Of a stretch of 14,532 nt of DNA, positions 1 to 5,977 are shown piece by piece (within the stretch, counting starts at the first letter, position 1; every line of letters begins with the position of its first letter). The notes beneath the pieces were generated by a model. The model did not search any database. It saw only the letters and a program-made list of their open reading frames with translations, and was not told where the DNA came from. The position numbers were made by a program, and so were the translations under genes. Origin of the DNA: Clostridium sp. SCN 57-10 (GTDB lineage Bacteria; Bacillota; Clostridia; Oscillospirales; Butyricicoccaceae); assembly GCA_001725215.1 (NCBI GenBank), contig MEFT01000012.1:1-14532 (forward strand). The letters are read 5' to 3'.

Positions 1-1
1 C

Positions 2-724
2 ATTCTTTTGTTGCTGCGTAGCACGGCGAATGTCGTTTTCGTGCGCGATCTGCGTACATACCGTCCGGACTTTGCGATGATTAGGCGCATTCTCGGCATC
101 GGCATCCCATCGGGACTGGAAAACGGCATTTTCCAAATCGGCAAGGTGCTCGTGTCGAGCTTCATTGCAAGCTATGGCACGGTGGCGGTCGCGGCAAACT
201 CGGTTGCTAGCAACATCGCCGTGATCCCTTCTATTCCGGGCACCGCCGTCGGACTTGCGATGATTACCGTCGTCGGCCAGTGCGTCGGTGCGGGCGACGT
301 CAAGCAGGCGCGGCACTACACGAAGTCGCTCATGGGCAAGGCGTTTTTATGGCTGGCTCTGCTCAATATTCCGATGTATTTCCTCTGCCCTTACTTTGTC
401 TCGCTGTATCAAGTCGGGGCCGAAACGGCACGCTTGGCCGGAGACATCATCCGCCTGCACAGCATATTCTGCTTCTTCTTCTGGCCGCTTGCCTTCACGC
501 TGCCCAACGCCCTTCGCGCGGCGGGCGACGCGAAGTTTACGATGACAACATCCATCATCACCATGTGGACATGCCGTATCGCGCTGAGTTGGCTGCTCGG
601 CACCTATCTCCACATGGGCGTGTTCGGCATATGGGTCGCCATGATTATCGACTGGATCGTGCGCGCGCTCATTTTCGGCCTTCGATTCCGATCTCCGCAC
701 TGGGAAAATAAAAAAACCATTTAA
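2..724 (+). CDS. MATE family efflux transporter, C-terminal part (5' end off window)
   Basis: This is the C-terminal ~240 residues of a multidrug and toxin extrusion transporter, an inner-membrane antiporter that exports cationic drugs or metabolites using a Na+ or H+ gradient. The reading frame is open to the left edge, so the TTG at position 8 is not a real start; MATE proteins are usually ~440-460 aa, so roughly half is missing. The visible part has about six hydrophobic segments, and the segment around GIPSGLENGIFQIGK matches the start of the second MATE repeat. The stretches VGQCVGAGDVKQAR and LPNALRAAGDAKFT are typical MATE loop motifs. The protein ends in a short charged tail (ENKKTI). 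The next gene starts 62 bp downstream with its own ribosome binding site. Family assignment is firm; substrate is unknown. Confidence 0.9.
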   Translation: MLLLLRSTANVVFVRDLRTYRPDFAMIRRILGIGIPSGLENGIFQIGKVLVSSFIASYGTVAVAANSVASNIAVIPSIPGTAVGLAMITVVGQCVGAGDVKQARHYTKSLMGKAFLWLALLNIPMYFLCPYFVSLYQVGAETARLAGDIIRLHSIFCFFFWPLAFTLPNALRAAGDAKFTMTTSIITMWTCRIALSWLLGTYLHMGVFGIWVAMIIDWIVRALIFGLRFRSPHWENKKTI

Positions 725-786
725 TATATCTTAGTGAAGCATTTTACAACAAGCGAAACTGTATTACGGAAAGGAACACCACGGTT

Positions 787-1821
787 ATGATTCTATTCAC
801 ATCCGACTATTGCGAGGGTGCTCATCCCCGCATCCTCGAAAACATGCTGCACACCAATCTAGAGCAAAACCCGGGGTATGGCGAAGATCGCTTTTGCGAA
901 GCGGCGCGCGCACATATCCGCCGCGCATGCGGCGACGATACGCTGCCCGTCTTTTTCCTCGTGGGCGGTACACAGGCCAACCTGACGGTGATTTCCGCCG
1001 CGCTGCGCCCCCATCAGGGGGTGCTCGCCGCCGTGTCGGGACACATTAATGTACACGAAACGGGCGCCATTGAGGCGACGGGGCATAAGGTGCTCGCGCT
1101 GCCGAGTGCCGACGGCAAACTGACGGCGGCGCAGGTGCGCGACTATTGCGCGCAGCATTGGAACGACGAAACGCACGAGCACATCGTGCAGCCCAAGATG
1201 GTTTATATCTCTCACCCCACCGAAATCGGCACGCTCTATTCGGCGGACGAGCTGCGCGACCTGCGCGCCGCCTGCGACGCGTGCAACCTGCTGCTTTATC
1301 TGGACGGCGCGCGCCTCGGCTATGGGCTGACAGCGGAGGGATCGGACATAACACTGCCGCTGCTTTGCGAATGCTGCGATGCGTTTTATATCGGCGGCAC
1401 CAAAGTCGGTGCGCTGATGGGTGAGGCGGTCTGCATGCCGCGCCGCGCGCTGGCGGAGGACTTCAAATACCTCATCAAGCAGCGCGGCGGCAGACTTGCC
1501 AAGGGCTGGCTGCTCGGTCTTCAATTTGCCGCGCTGTTTGAAGACGATCTTTATTTTGAAATCGGGCGGCACGCAAACCGCCTTGCAGCTGACATTCGCC
1601 GCGCGTGTGAGCAAAAGGGCTTTTCGTTCCTCGTGCCGTCGGTCACGAACCAGCAGTTCCCCATTTTGCCCGACGAGTATCTTGCGCGCCTTGGCGACAA
1701 ATACGGCTATTCCTACTGGCAGCGCGTTGACGAGACGCACAGCGCTGTGCGCTTCTGCACAAGCTGGGCAACGCGCGACGAGGACGTTGCCGCCCTCTGC
1801 GAGGATATTCTTTCGCTATAA
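787..1821 (+). CDS. Threonine aldolase family PLP-dependent lyase
   Basis: A 344-residue fold-type I PLP enzyme of the beta-eliminating lyase / low-specificity L-threonine aldolase family, which cleaves L-threonine or L-allo-threonine to glycine and acetaldehyde in the cytosol. GGTQAN (60-65) is the phosphate-binding loop. H90-E91 in VHETGA forms the ring-stacking region. DGARL (173-177) carries the aspartate that contacts the pyridine nitrogen. K206 in YIGGTKVGALMGEA is the expected Schiff-base lysine. Length matches the family. The start is supported by GGAAAGGA 10-15 bases upstream. It stands alone between the MATE gene and a strong terminator. Related serine or aromatic amino-acid lyases share this fold, so substrate preference is inferred. 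Confidence 0.9.
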   Translation: MILFTSDYCEGAHPRILENMLHTNLEQNPGYGEDRFCEAARAHIRRACGDDTLPVFFLVGGTQANLTVISAALRPHQGVLAAVSGHINVHETGAIEATGHKVLALPSADGKLTAAQVRDYCAQHWNDETHEHIVQPKMVYISHPTEIGTLYSADELRDLRAACDACNLLLYLDGARLGYGLTAEGSDITLPLLCECCDAFYIGGTKVGALMGEAVCMPRRALAEDFKYLIKQRGGRLAKGWLLGLQFAALFEDDLYFEIGRHANRLAADIRRACEQKGFSFLVPSVTNQQFPILPDEYLARLGDKYGYSYWQRVDETHSAVRFCTSWATRDEDVAALCEDILSL

Positions 1822-1832
1822 GCGATAAAATC

Positions 1833-1865
1833 AAAACGGCGTCTGCTATAAGCAGACGCCGTTTT
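1833..1865 (+). terminator. Intrinsic terminator after the threonine aldolase gene, possibly bidirectional
   Basis: A perfect inverted repeat with arms AAAACGGCGTCTGC (1833-1846) and GCAGACGCCGTTTT (1852-1865) begins 11 bp after the stop codon. One extra T-A pair (1847/1851) leaves a three-base loop. The right arm ends in TTTT, followed by CGTTT, giving the U-rich tail of a Rho-independent terminator on the + strand. The left arm's AAAA provides the same on the - strand, so it could also stop leftward transcripts. Confidence 0.88.
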
Positions 1866-1900
1866 CGTTTCACCAAAAAGCCCAAAGGTTTTAATCAGTC

Positions 1901-1933
1901 TGCTTTTTCGGCGACATGCGCGCCGAAAAAGCA
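1901..1933. repeat. Perfect 13-bp inverted repeat with 7-base loop
   Basis: Arms TGCTTTTTCGGCG (1901-1913) and CGCCGAAAAAGCA (1921-1933) match perfectly around the loop ACATGCG. It lies in the convergent non-coding gap. Neither side has a terminal T tract outside the stem, so it is not a textbook terminator. It could be a spare terminator, an mRNA 3'-end stabiliser or part of a dispersed palindromic element. Confidence 0.7.
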
Positions 1934-1972
1934 CTTCTACCCGCTAATTGCTTTCCGCAGAAAACAAGGCGA

Positions 1973-1998
1973 AACGCCGCTCCATTCGGTGCGGCGTT
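1973..1998. repeat. 8-bp inverted repeat in the convergent gap
   Basis: Arms AACGCCGC (1973-1980) and GCGGCGTT (1991-1998) flank a ten-base loop. It is the third of five hairpin-forming repeats in the gap and has no adjacent T tract. Function unknown. Confidence 0.55.
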
Positions 1999-2006
1999 GG
2001 AGGTTA

Positions 2007-2025
2007 GCCACGGCGCGGCCGTGGC
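2007..2025. repeat. 8-bp GC-rich inverted repeat with 3-base loop
   Basis: Arms GCCACGGC (2007-2014) and GCCGTGGC (2018-2025) match perfectly around GCG. It abuts the G7/C6 hairpin at 2032-2052 and may stack with it. No function is evident. Confidence 0.6.
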
Positions 2026-2027
2026 GC

Positions 2028-2055
2028 AAAAGGGGGGGAGCCTGCTCCCCCCTTT
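2028..2055 (-). terminator. Probable terminator of the rex-hydrogenase-SpoIIE operon
   Basis: A G-rich arm (2032-2040) pairs with CTCCCCCC (2045-2052) around the loop CCTG, just past the stop codon of the phosphatase gene. Read on the - strand, the stem is followed by TTTT (complement of 2028-2031), a short U tract. Read on the + strand it is followed by TTTGCGTTATTTT, so it may act in both directions. The U tract is weak, so the terminator call is probable rather than certain. Confidence 0.6.
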
Positions 2056-2063
2056 GCGTTATT

Positions 2064-3236
2064 TTAAAAATAACTTACCTTAATCCGCTTGCCCATTTTT
2101 TTCAGGCAATCGGCAAGTTCTTGCACAAGCTGCATCTTGATGTTAAAGCTGATGGGCAGATCGGGGTTTTGATGCGCGGGGTTAATGGCGCGCCCGACGT
2201 AAAAGTTGATGTCGGTCGCTTCTTCAAACAGCATACGCGAAATCAACGAAGCGCCGTCCTGCTTATAGTCCCAGTGGGAGTAATAGCGGTTATCCTCTAA
2301 GTAATTGCGCGCATAAGAAAGCACCCTGTTGATGGTGATCACGCCCTCCGTCACAAGATCTACCCCGTCGATTTCGGCGATGGGCGGGATTTCCGGATCG
2401 AGATAACGTAAGCTGGTGCGCACCGTTTTTCCGAGGTATTCGGCCGCAAGGCTTGAGGTTGTGCCGCCGCACACGATGTGCTTACCCTCTTTGGAGAAAA
2501 AGAGCGACATCATTTTGCGTACGTCCGCGGGGTCGGCCGGCGGGCCGATCATAAGGTTGACCGGCTTGCGCGGGCGAATCTTGATGGCGCATACCGTCGT
2601 GTCGTCTCCCGGCTGGTTTTCATACAGGCGATTGCATTCGTCAAGCAGGATGGTGGCAAGCGTCTTTGCCGTGTATTCGGGGTCATACATCATCTCCATA
2701 AAGGCAATGATGTCGTCGCGCCGCCAGCCGAAATTCAGTGTGCGCCCCACGCCGGCGTGCACGGCGCCGTCGCTCATGGCGAGGAACACGTCGCCCTCCT
2801 GCAAATTCACCTTCGAGCGGTAAATCACCTTGTCCTCGATGGTCGTGGAAATCTCGGGAAAGGCCACATTGCGGCCGTTGCGCAGCAGAATGACGTGCGG
2901 ATTGTCATACTGGATGATCTCCGCCTCGCGGCTGTTCGTGACGCGTATGATGGTAAACGTCGAATAGGCGACGCCGCGCACGGCGCAAACGGGCAGCGTC
3001 GCGGCAATGGTGTTGACGCAGTCTTCGATGCTCATCGACTGCGCCATCATGGTGGAAATGATTTTAGATGTCAACGTGGACAGAATGTTGGCCTTGACGC
3101 CGCTTCCCAGGCCATCCGCCAGCACCATAATGACCGTATTGGCATTCGCCTCGACAATATCGATGTGGTCGCCGCACAAAAGCTCGCCATGCTTATTGAC
3201 GCTGCGGTAGCCAACGTCGGTATACATGTTATTCAT
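2064..3236 (-). CDS. SpoIIE-family PP2C-type protein phosphatase with uncharacterised C-terminal domain
   Basis: A 390-residue cytosolic serine/threonine phosphatase of the SpoIIE (PPM/PP2C) class; such enzymes commonly dephosphorylate STAS-type anti-sigma-factor antagonists. The metal-binding aspartates are visible as D41 in VLADGLGSG, D156 in AMSDGAVHAG and D211-D212 in PGDDTTV. The catalytic domain covers about residues 5-222, with no membrane segment. Residues ~225-390 form an extension I cannot assign, containing a glycine-rich stretch IVCGGTTSSLAAEYLGK (255-271). The start overlaps the end of the hydrogenase-like gene by 8 bp and has AAGGAG 10 bases upstream, so the two are translationally coupled. 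A second ATG at 3227 is a possible alternative start. No cognate kinase or STAS protein is in the window. Confidence 0.88.
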   Translation of the reverse strand: MNNMYTDVGYRSVNKHGELLCGDHIDIVEANANTVIMVLADGLGSGVKANILSTLTSKIISTMMAQSMSIEDCVNTIAATLPVCAVRGVAYSTFTIIRVTNSREAEIIQYDNPHVILLRNGRNVAFPEISTTIEDKVIYRSKVNLQEGDVFLAMSDGAVHAGVGRTLNFGWRRDDIIAFMEMMYDPEYTAKTLATILLDECNRLYENQPGDDTTVCAIKIRPRKPVNLMIGPPADPADVRKMMSLFFSKEGKHIVCGGTTSSLAAEYLGKTVRTSLRYLDPEIPPIAEIDGVDLVTEGVITINRVLSYARNYLEDNRYYSHWDYKQDGASLISRMLFEEATDINFYVGRAINPAHQNPDLPISFNIKMQLVQELADCLKKMGKRIKVSYF

Positions 3237-4908
3237 CAGCCAGCGACTCCTTAAGCTTGGTCAAGGCGATCTTGGTTTCGGCCGTCGTCTCGCCGAGCAG
3301 GGAGGCGATCTCCTGTACGACGCGCATCTGCTTTTCAACCACCTTGTCGGTGATTTCGATGGTGCGGCGGCTGATCGTCTCTTTGTTGACCTTATGCGTT
3401 TCCTCCTCTGTCACATCGCGCATGATGCTCATGAAAATGTGATAGTTAGGATCATGCATAATTGTTTGGTCAACATAGCGCTTATACTCCGCGAGATAGG
3501 CTCGCTTATTGCGAATGTTTTTGCCCGACTGCATAACCTCCATAAACGGCTGTGGGTCAAGGATACGCACCACCGGCTCGCCAAGCACGTCGGCGCTGTT
3601 TTCAATGTTGAACAGCTCGCACGCCGCGCGGTTAATCTGCTGAACTTCAAACATTTCATTGAGCACGATGATGCCGTTCGGCGTGTTGCGAATGATGTTG
3701 TCCGAAAATGTTTCCGCCTTTTCCTTGAGGAACGGCAGACACATGGTAAGATCGGCTTTGCCGTTGTATACTGCAATCGCCTTCTCGCGGCAGCTGTCAT
3801 AGCCGCAGCTGCCGCAGTTGAGCTCGTCTTCCGGCTTGAGCTTGCCCATGCGGTGCAGAATTTCAGCGATGGCTGCGCTGCCGGGCATCAGCGTTTTGAT
3901 GCCAACGTAGGGGAAGCTCTTTCTAAGCTCCGAGGTTTCGTGCGGTTCAACGATGAAATCGGCCTCGGGCGCATATTTACGCACGGTGATATATTCGCGC
4001 ACGGGCGCGCGTCGATCCTTATCCATCGCGGGGCCACCGATGCAGCTGCCCGCACAGGCCGACATTTCGATGAAGCACTTCGTAAGGTTGCCCGCAATCA
4101 CGTCGCGCAGCGCTTGCGCGACATTGTCAAGGCCGTCGATGGCGAGGTAGGTATAATCGGGGTTTTCGCACTTCATCGCATGGATAATACCGCCGCAGAC
4201 AGGAAATGCGCGGGCGCGGCCGCGGTTTCCGCCGCCGTCCTGCGAGGCTTCGACCTCAATGCCCTCATCGCGCATCCAGCCGGTCAGCTCCTCAAAGGTC
4301 AGCACACAGTCCACCATACCGGGATACAGCTCCGCCTCCTGCTTTTTGGAGATACACGGCGAGAGAAACACGGTTTTCGCCTCAGGATGTACCTTTTTAA
4401 TCTCGGCGCCATGCGCCAGCATAGGCGACAGCACGGGCGCAAGGAAGGGCAGCGCCTCGGGGAAATGCTTCTGCACGCCGATGTTCACCGTATGGCAGCA
4501 GGTCGAGATGATCACGTCCTGCTCGGCGCGATTGACCATCTCGTCATAACGGTTTTTCACAATCGTCGCGCCGACCGCCGTCTCCTCCGCCGCCGTAAAG
4601 CCGAGGGCGCGCAGCGCGCGCTCCATCGTTTCAATGGTCGCACCCTCATAGTTTGCCACAAACGAAGGGGCGACACTTGCGTAAACAGGCGCGCCGCTGT
4701 CGATCATCGCGCGTACAACAGCGACATCGTTGCGAATCTCCTTTGCGTTTTGCGGGCAGGCCACAAAGCAGCGGCCGCACAAAATGCACTCGTCGGTCAC
4801 AATGTGTGCTTGGTTGTCGGAAAACCGAATCGATTTAACCGGGCAGTGCCTGATACATTTATAACAGTTTTTGCAATTGGATTTTTTCAGCTTCAGATAC
4901 TCGCTCAT
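3229..4908 (-). CDS. Sensory-type [FeFe]-hydrogenase-like protein: 2x[4Fe-4S] ferredoxin, H-cluster domain, Fes [4Fe-4S] and PAS
   Basis: A 559-residue cytosolic protein. Residues 12-22 and 41-51 hold two CxxCxxCxxxC(P) [4Fe-4S] motifs. About 70-350 is the hydrogenase large-subunit domain with every H-cluster ligand: C137-C138 in STCCHTV (L1), C185 in LSPCISKKQEAE (L2), and C285 and C289 in MSACAGSCIGG (L3). These differ from the catalytic consensus TSCCP, MPC and MACPGGC. C365, C368, C373 and C390 fit the small Fes-type [4Fe-4S] domain. About 400-500 is a PAS domain, and ~505-559 a helical, probably coiled-coil tail with no kinase or methyl-accepting domain. Architecture and phosphatase neighbour match the putative sensory group C [FeFe] hydrogenases. 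GGGGGAG five bases upstream supports the start. H2 sensing is inference; a catalytic role is not excluded. Confidence 0.9.
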   Translation of the reverse strand: MSEYLKLKKSNCKNCYKCIRHCPVKSIRFSDNQAHIVTDECILCGRCFVACPQNAKEIRNDVAVVRAMIDSGAPVYASVAPSFVANYEGATIETMERALRALGFTAAEETAVGATIVKNRYDEMVNRAEQDVIISTCCHTVNIGVQKHFPEALPFLAPVLSPMLAHGAEIKKVHPEAKTVFLSPCISKKQEAELYPGMVDCVLTFEELTGWMRDEGIEVEASQDGGGNRGRARAFPVCGGIIHAMKCENPDYTYLAIDGLDNVAQALRDVIAGNLTKCFIEMSACAGSCIGGPAMDKDRRAPVREYITVRKYAPEADFIVEPHETSELRKSFPYVGIKTLMPGSAAIAEILHRMGKLKPEDELNCGSCGYDSCREKAIAVYNGKADLTMCLPFLKEKAETFSDNIIRNTPNGIIVLNEMFEVQQINRAACELFNIENSADVLGEPVVRILDPQPFMEVMQSGKNIRNKRAYLAEYKRYVDQTIMHDPNYHIFMSIMRDVTEEETHKVNKETISRRTIEITDKVVEKQMRVVQEIASLLGETTAETKIALTKLKESLADE

Positions 4909-4929
4909 GTCTTCTCCCCCGCTGCCGCT

Positions 4930-5175
4930 TTAAGACAGCCGTTTCATGATATATCGGTCAAACATCTCGGCAAAATTCTGCGGAGAAAAGCCCGAAACAA
5001 CCTCATCGTCGATGCGAACCGAAACACCATCGGTACATTTTCCAAGGCAAAAGGCAGCACCAAGCTCCACGCGGTCGGAGATACCGCTGCACGCAATCGC
5101 CTCCTGCATGAGCTCCACAATTTTGTTAGAGCCGCGAAGATGGCACGAACTGCCTACGCAAATACTGATTTTCAT
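4930..5175 (-). CDS. [2Fe-2S] thioredoxin-like ferredoxin (NuoE/HydC-like C-terminal domain only)
   Basis: An 81-residue thioredoxin-fold [2Fe-2S] protein resembling the C-terminal half of NuoE / the small subunit of NADH-linked hydrogenases. Four cysteines have the expected spacing: C6 and C11 (ICVGSSC), C43 and C47 (AFCLGKC). The N-terminal helical domain of full NuoE (~160 aa) is absent, so it is a stand-alone electron carrier. AGGAGG six bases before the ATG supports the start. It lies 10 bp after rex and 21 bp before the hydrogenase-like gene, so it most likely passes electrons to or from that protein. The partner is inferred from gene order. Confidence 0.88.
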   Translation of the reverse strand: MKISICVGSSCHLRGSNKIVELMQEAIACSGISDRVELGAAFCLGKCTDGVSVRIDDEVVSGFSPQNFAEMFDRYIMKRLS

Positions 5176-5185
5176 GCGACGCCTC

Positions 5186-5827
5186 CTATCGTTCCTGCTT
5201 CAGCTTATCGCTGAGGTGGCTGGACAGCACGGCGAGCGAAGCCGCCATGTTTTCGTTCTGAACCAAGATACCTTCCGGCACGCGCAGAATGGTGGGCGCG
5301 AAGTTCCAAACGGCGCGTACGCCGCCCTCCACCAAACGGTCGCATACCTGCTGCGCCGCCTCGGCCGGCGCCGTGATAATTCCAATGTGAATTTTCATGC
5401 GTGTGCAAAGGTCGCGCAGGCGGTGGATGGACATCACCTCGTGACCATTGATCGTTGAGCCGATCACCGCTTCGTTTTCGTCAAACGCGGCGACGATCTC
5501 AAGGCCGTAGCTCTTAAATCCGGAGTAAGAGAGCAGCGCACGCCCCAGATGTCCCGCGCCGACGAGCACGGCGCCGTTCGTATTGTCATATCCCAAAAAG
5601 TGCTCGATGTCCGCGATCAGTTCGCGGATTTGGTATCCGGTTTTCGGTTTGCCGCCATCGCTGACCAGCGCGAGGTCCTTCCGCACCTGCACCTGATTAA
5701 GCCCCAGCGCCTCGGCAATGCCGGTCGCGGACACATGTACGGCATGCGTCTGCGCAAGCTGCTTGAGGTAGTTGAGGTAGGCGGGCAGTCTTAAAAGCGT
5801 TTGTTTGGAAATCGGCTGTGTGGTCAC
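5186..5827 (-). CDS. rex: Redox-sensing transcriptional repressor Rex
   Basis: Rex is a homodimeric repressor that binds DNA when NADH is low and releases it when NADH rises; in Clostridia it commonly controls fermentation and hydrogenase genes. The frame is open to 5926, but I place the start at the GTG at 5827. AAAGGAAG lies seven bases upstream of it, and the resulting 213 aa matches the family, whereas the longer frame overlaps the preceding terminator. Numbered from that start, residues ~1-78 form the winged helix, with NQVQVRKDLA (44-53) in the recognition helix. GAGHLGRAL (90-98) is the NAD(H) Rossmann loop, and D116 in AAFDENE is the expected ribose-binding acid. First gene of the four-gene operon; an ATG at 5854 is the less likely alternative start. 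Confidence 0.93.
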   Translation of the reverse strand: MTTQPISKQTLLRLPAYLNYLKQLAQTHAVHVSATGIAEALGLNQVQVRKDLALVSDGGKPKTGYQIRELIADIEHFLGYDNTNGAVLVGAGHLGRALLSYSGFKSYGLEIVAAFDENEAVIGSTINGHEVMSIHRLRDLCTRMKIHIGIITAPAEAAQQVCDRLVEGGVRAVWNFAPTILRVPEGILVQNENMAASLAVLSSHLSDKLKQER

Positions 5828-5852
5828 AAATGCACTTCCTTTCACGTACGAC

Positions 5853-5858
5853 ATGATA
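5853..5858 (-). promoter_or_regulatory. Possible -10 element of the rex operon promoter
   Basis: TATCAT on the - strand (5 of 6 to TATAAT) lies 26 bp before the GTG start and would give a ~19-base leader that keeps the ribosome binding site. The -35 position falls in the T tract of the upstream terminator and matches poorly. The overlapping sequence TTGTATATCGTATCATG has only one good half of a Rex operator (TTGT). Weak call. Confidence 0.3.
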
Positions 5859-5874
5859 CGATATACAATTAAGC

Positions 5875-5912
5875 CAAAAAGCCGCACCCATCCATCAGGG
5901 GTGCAGCGGCTT
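5875..5912 (-). terminator. Intrinsic terminator of the alcohol dehydrogenase gene
   Basis: On the - strand, AAGCCGC(TGC)ACCC pairs with GGGTGCGGCTT as an 11-bp stem with a three-base bulge, and the hairpin runs straight into TTTTTGG. It sits between the alcohol dehydrogenase stop (5978) and rex, separating the two transcription units. A second small 7-bp repeat (5945-5951/5958-5964) lies between the stop codon and this hairpin. Confidence 0.82.
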
Positions 5913-5977
5913 GGCTCTTTGGTCAAGGCATTTTGAATATGGGAGCGAGAGCGCAGCCTCTCGCAGAGTCGGTGAAA

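Noticed and set aside
8..8. TTG at position 8 as the start of the MATE gene
   Set aside because: The frame is open to the window edge and only half of a MATE protein is present, so the true start is upstream.
859..1740. 293-codon open frame on the - strand
   Set aside because: Antisense to the threonine aldolase gene, whose PLP motifs and start site are clear.
1866..2060. tRNA, riboswitch or CRISPR in the longest non-coding gap
   Set aside because: The hairpins are unequal and unrelated, with no regular spacing or repeated unit, no tRNA cloverleaf and no downstream gene in the right orientation for a riboswitch.
2478..3254. 258-codon open frame on the + strand
   Set aside because: Antisense to the SpoIIE phosphatase; no motif, no start signal.
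3226..5214. 662-codon open frame on the + strand
   Set aside because: It lies entirely antisense to the hydrogenase-like, ferredoxin and phosphatase-start regions. The translation is rich in His, Arg and Ala without family motifs, a common shadow in GC-rich genes; the opposite strand has clear iron-sulfur and PAS motifs.
5828..5926. 33-residue N-terminal extension of Rex
   Set aside because: The extension overlaps the upstream terminator, lacks a ribosome binding site and makes the protein longer than the family; the GTG at 5827 has AAAGGAAG at correct spacing.
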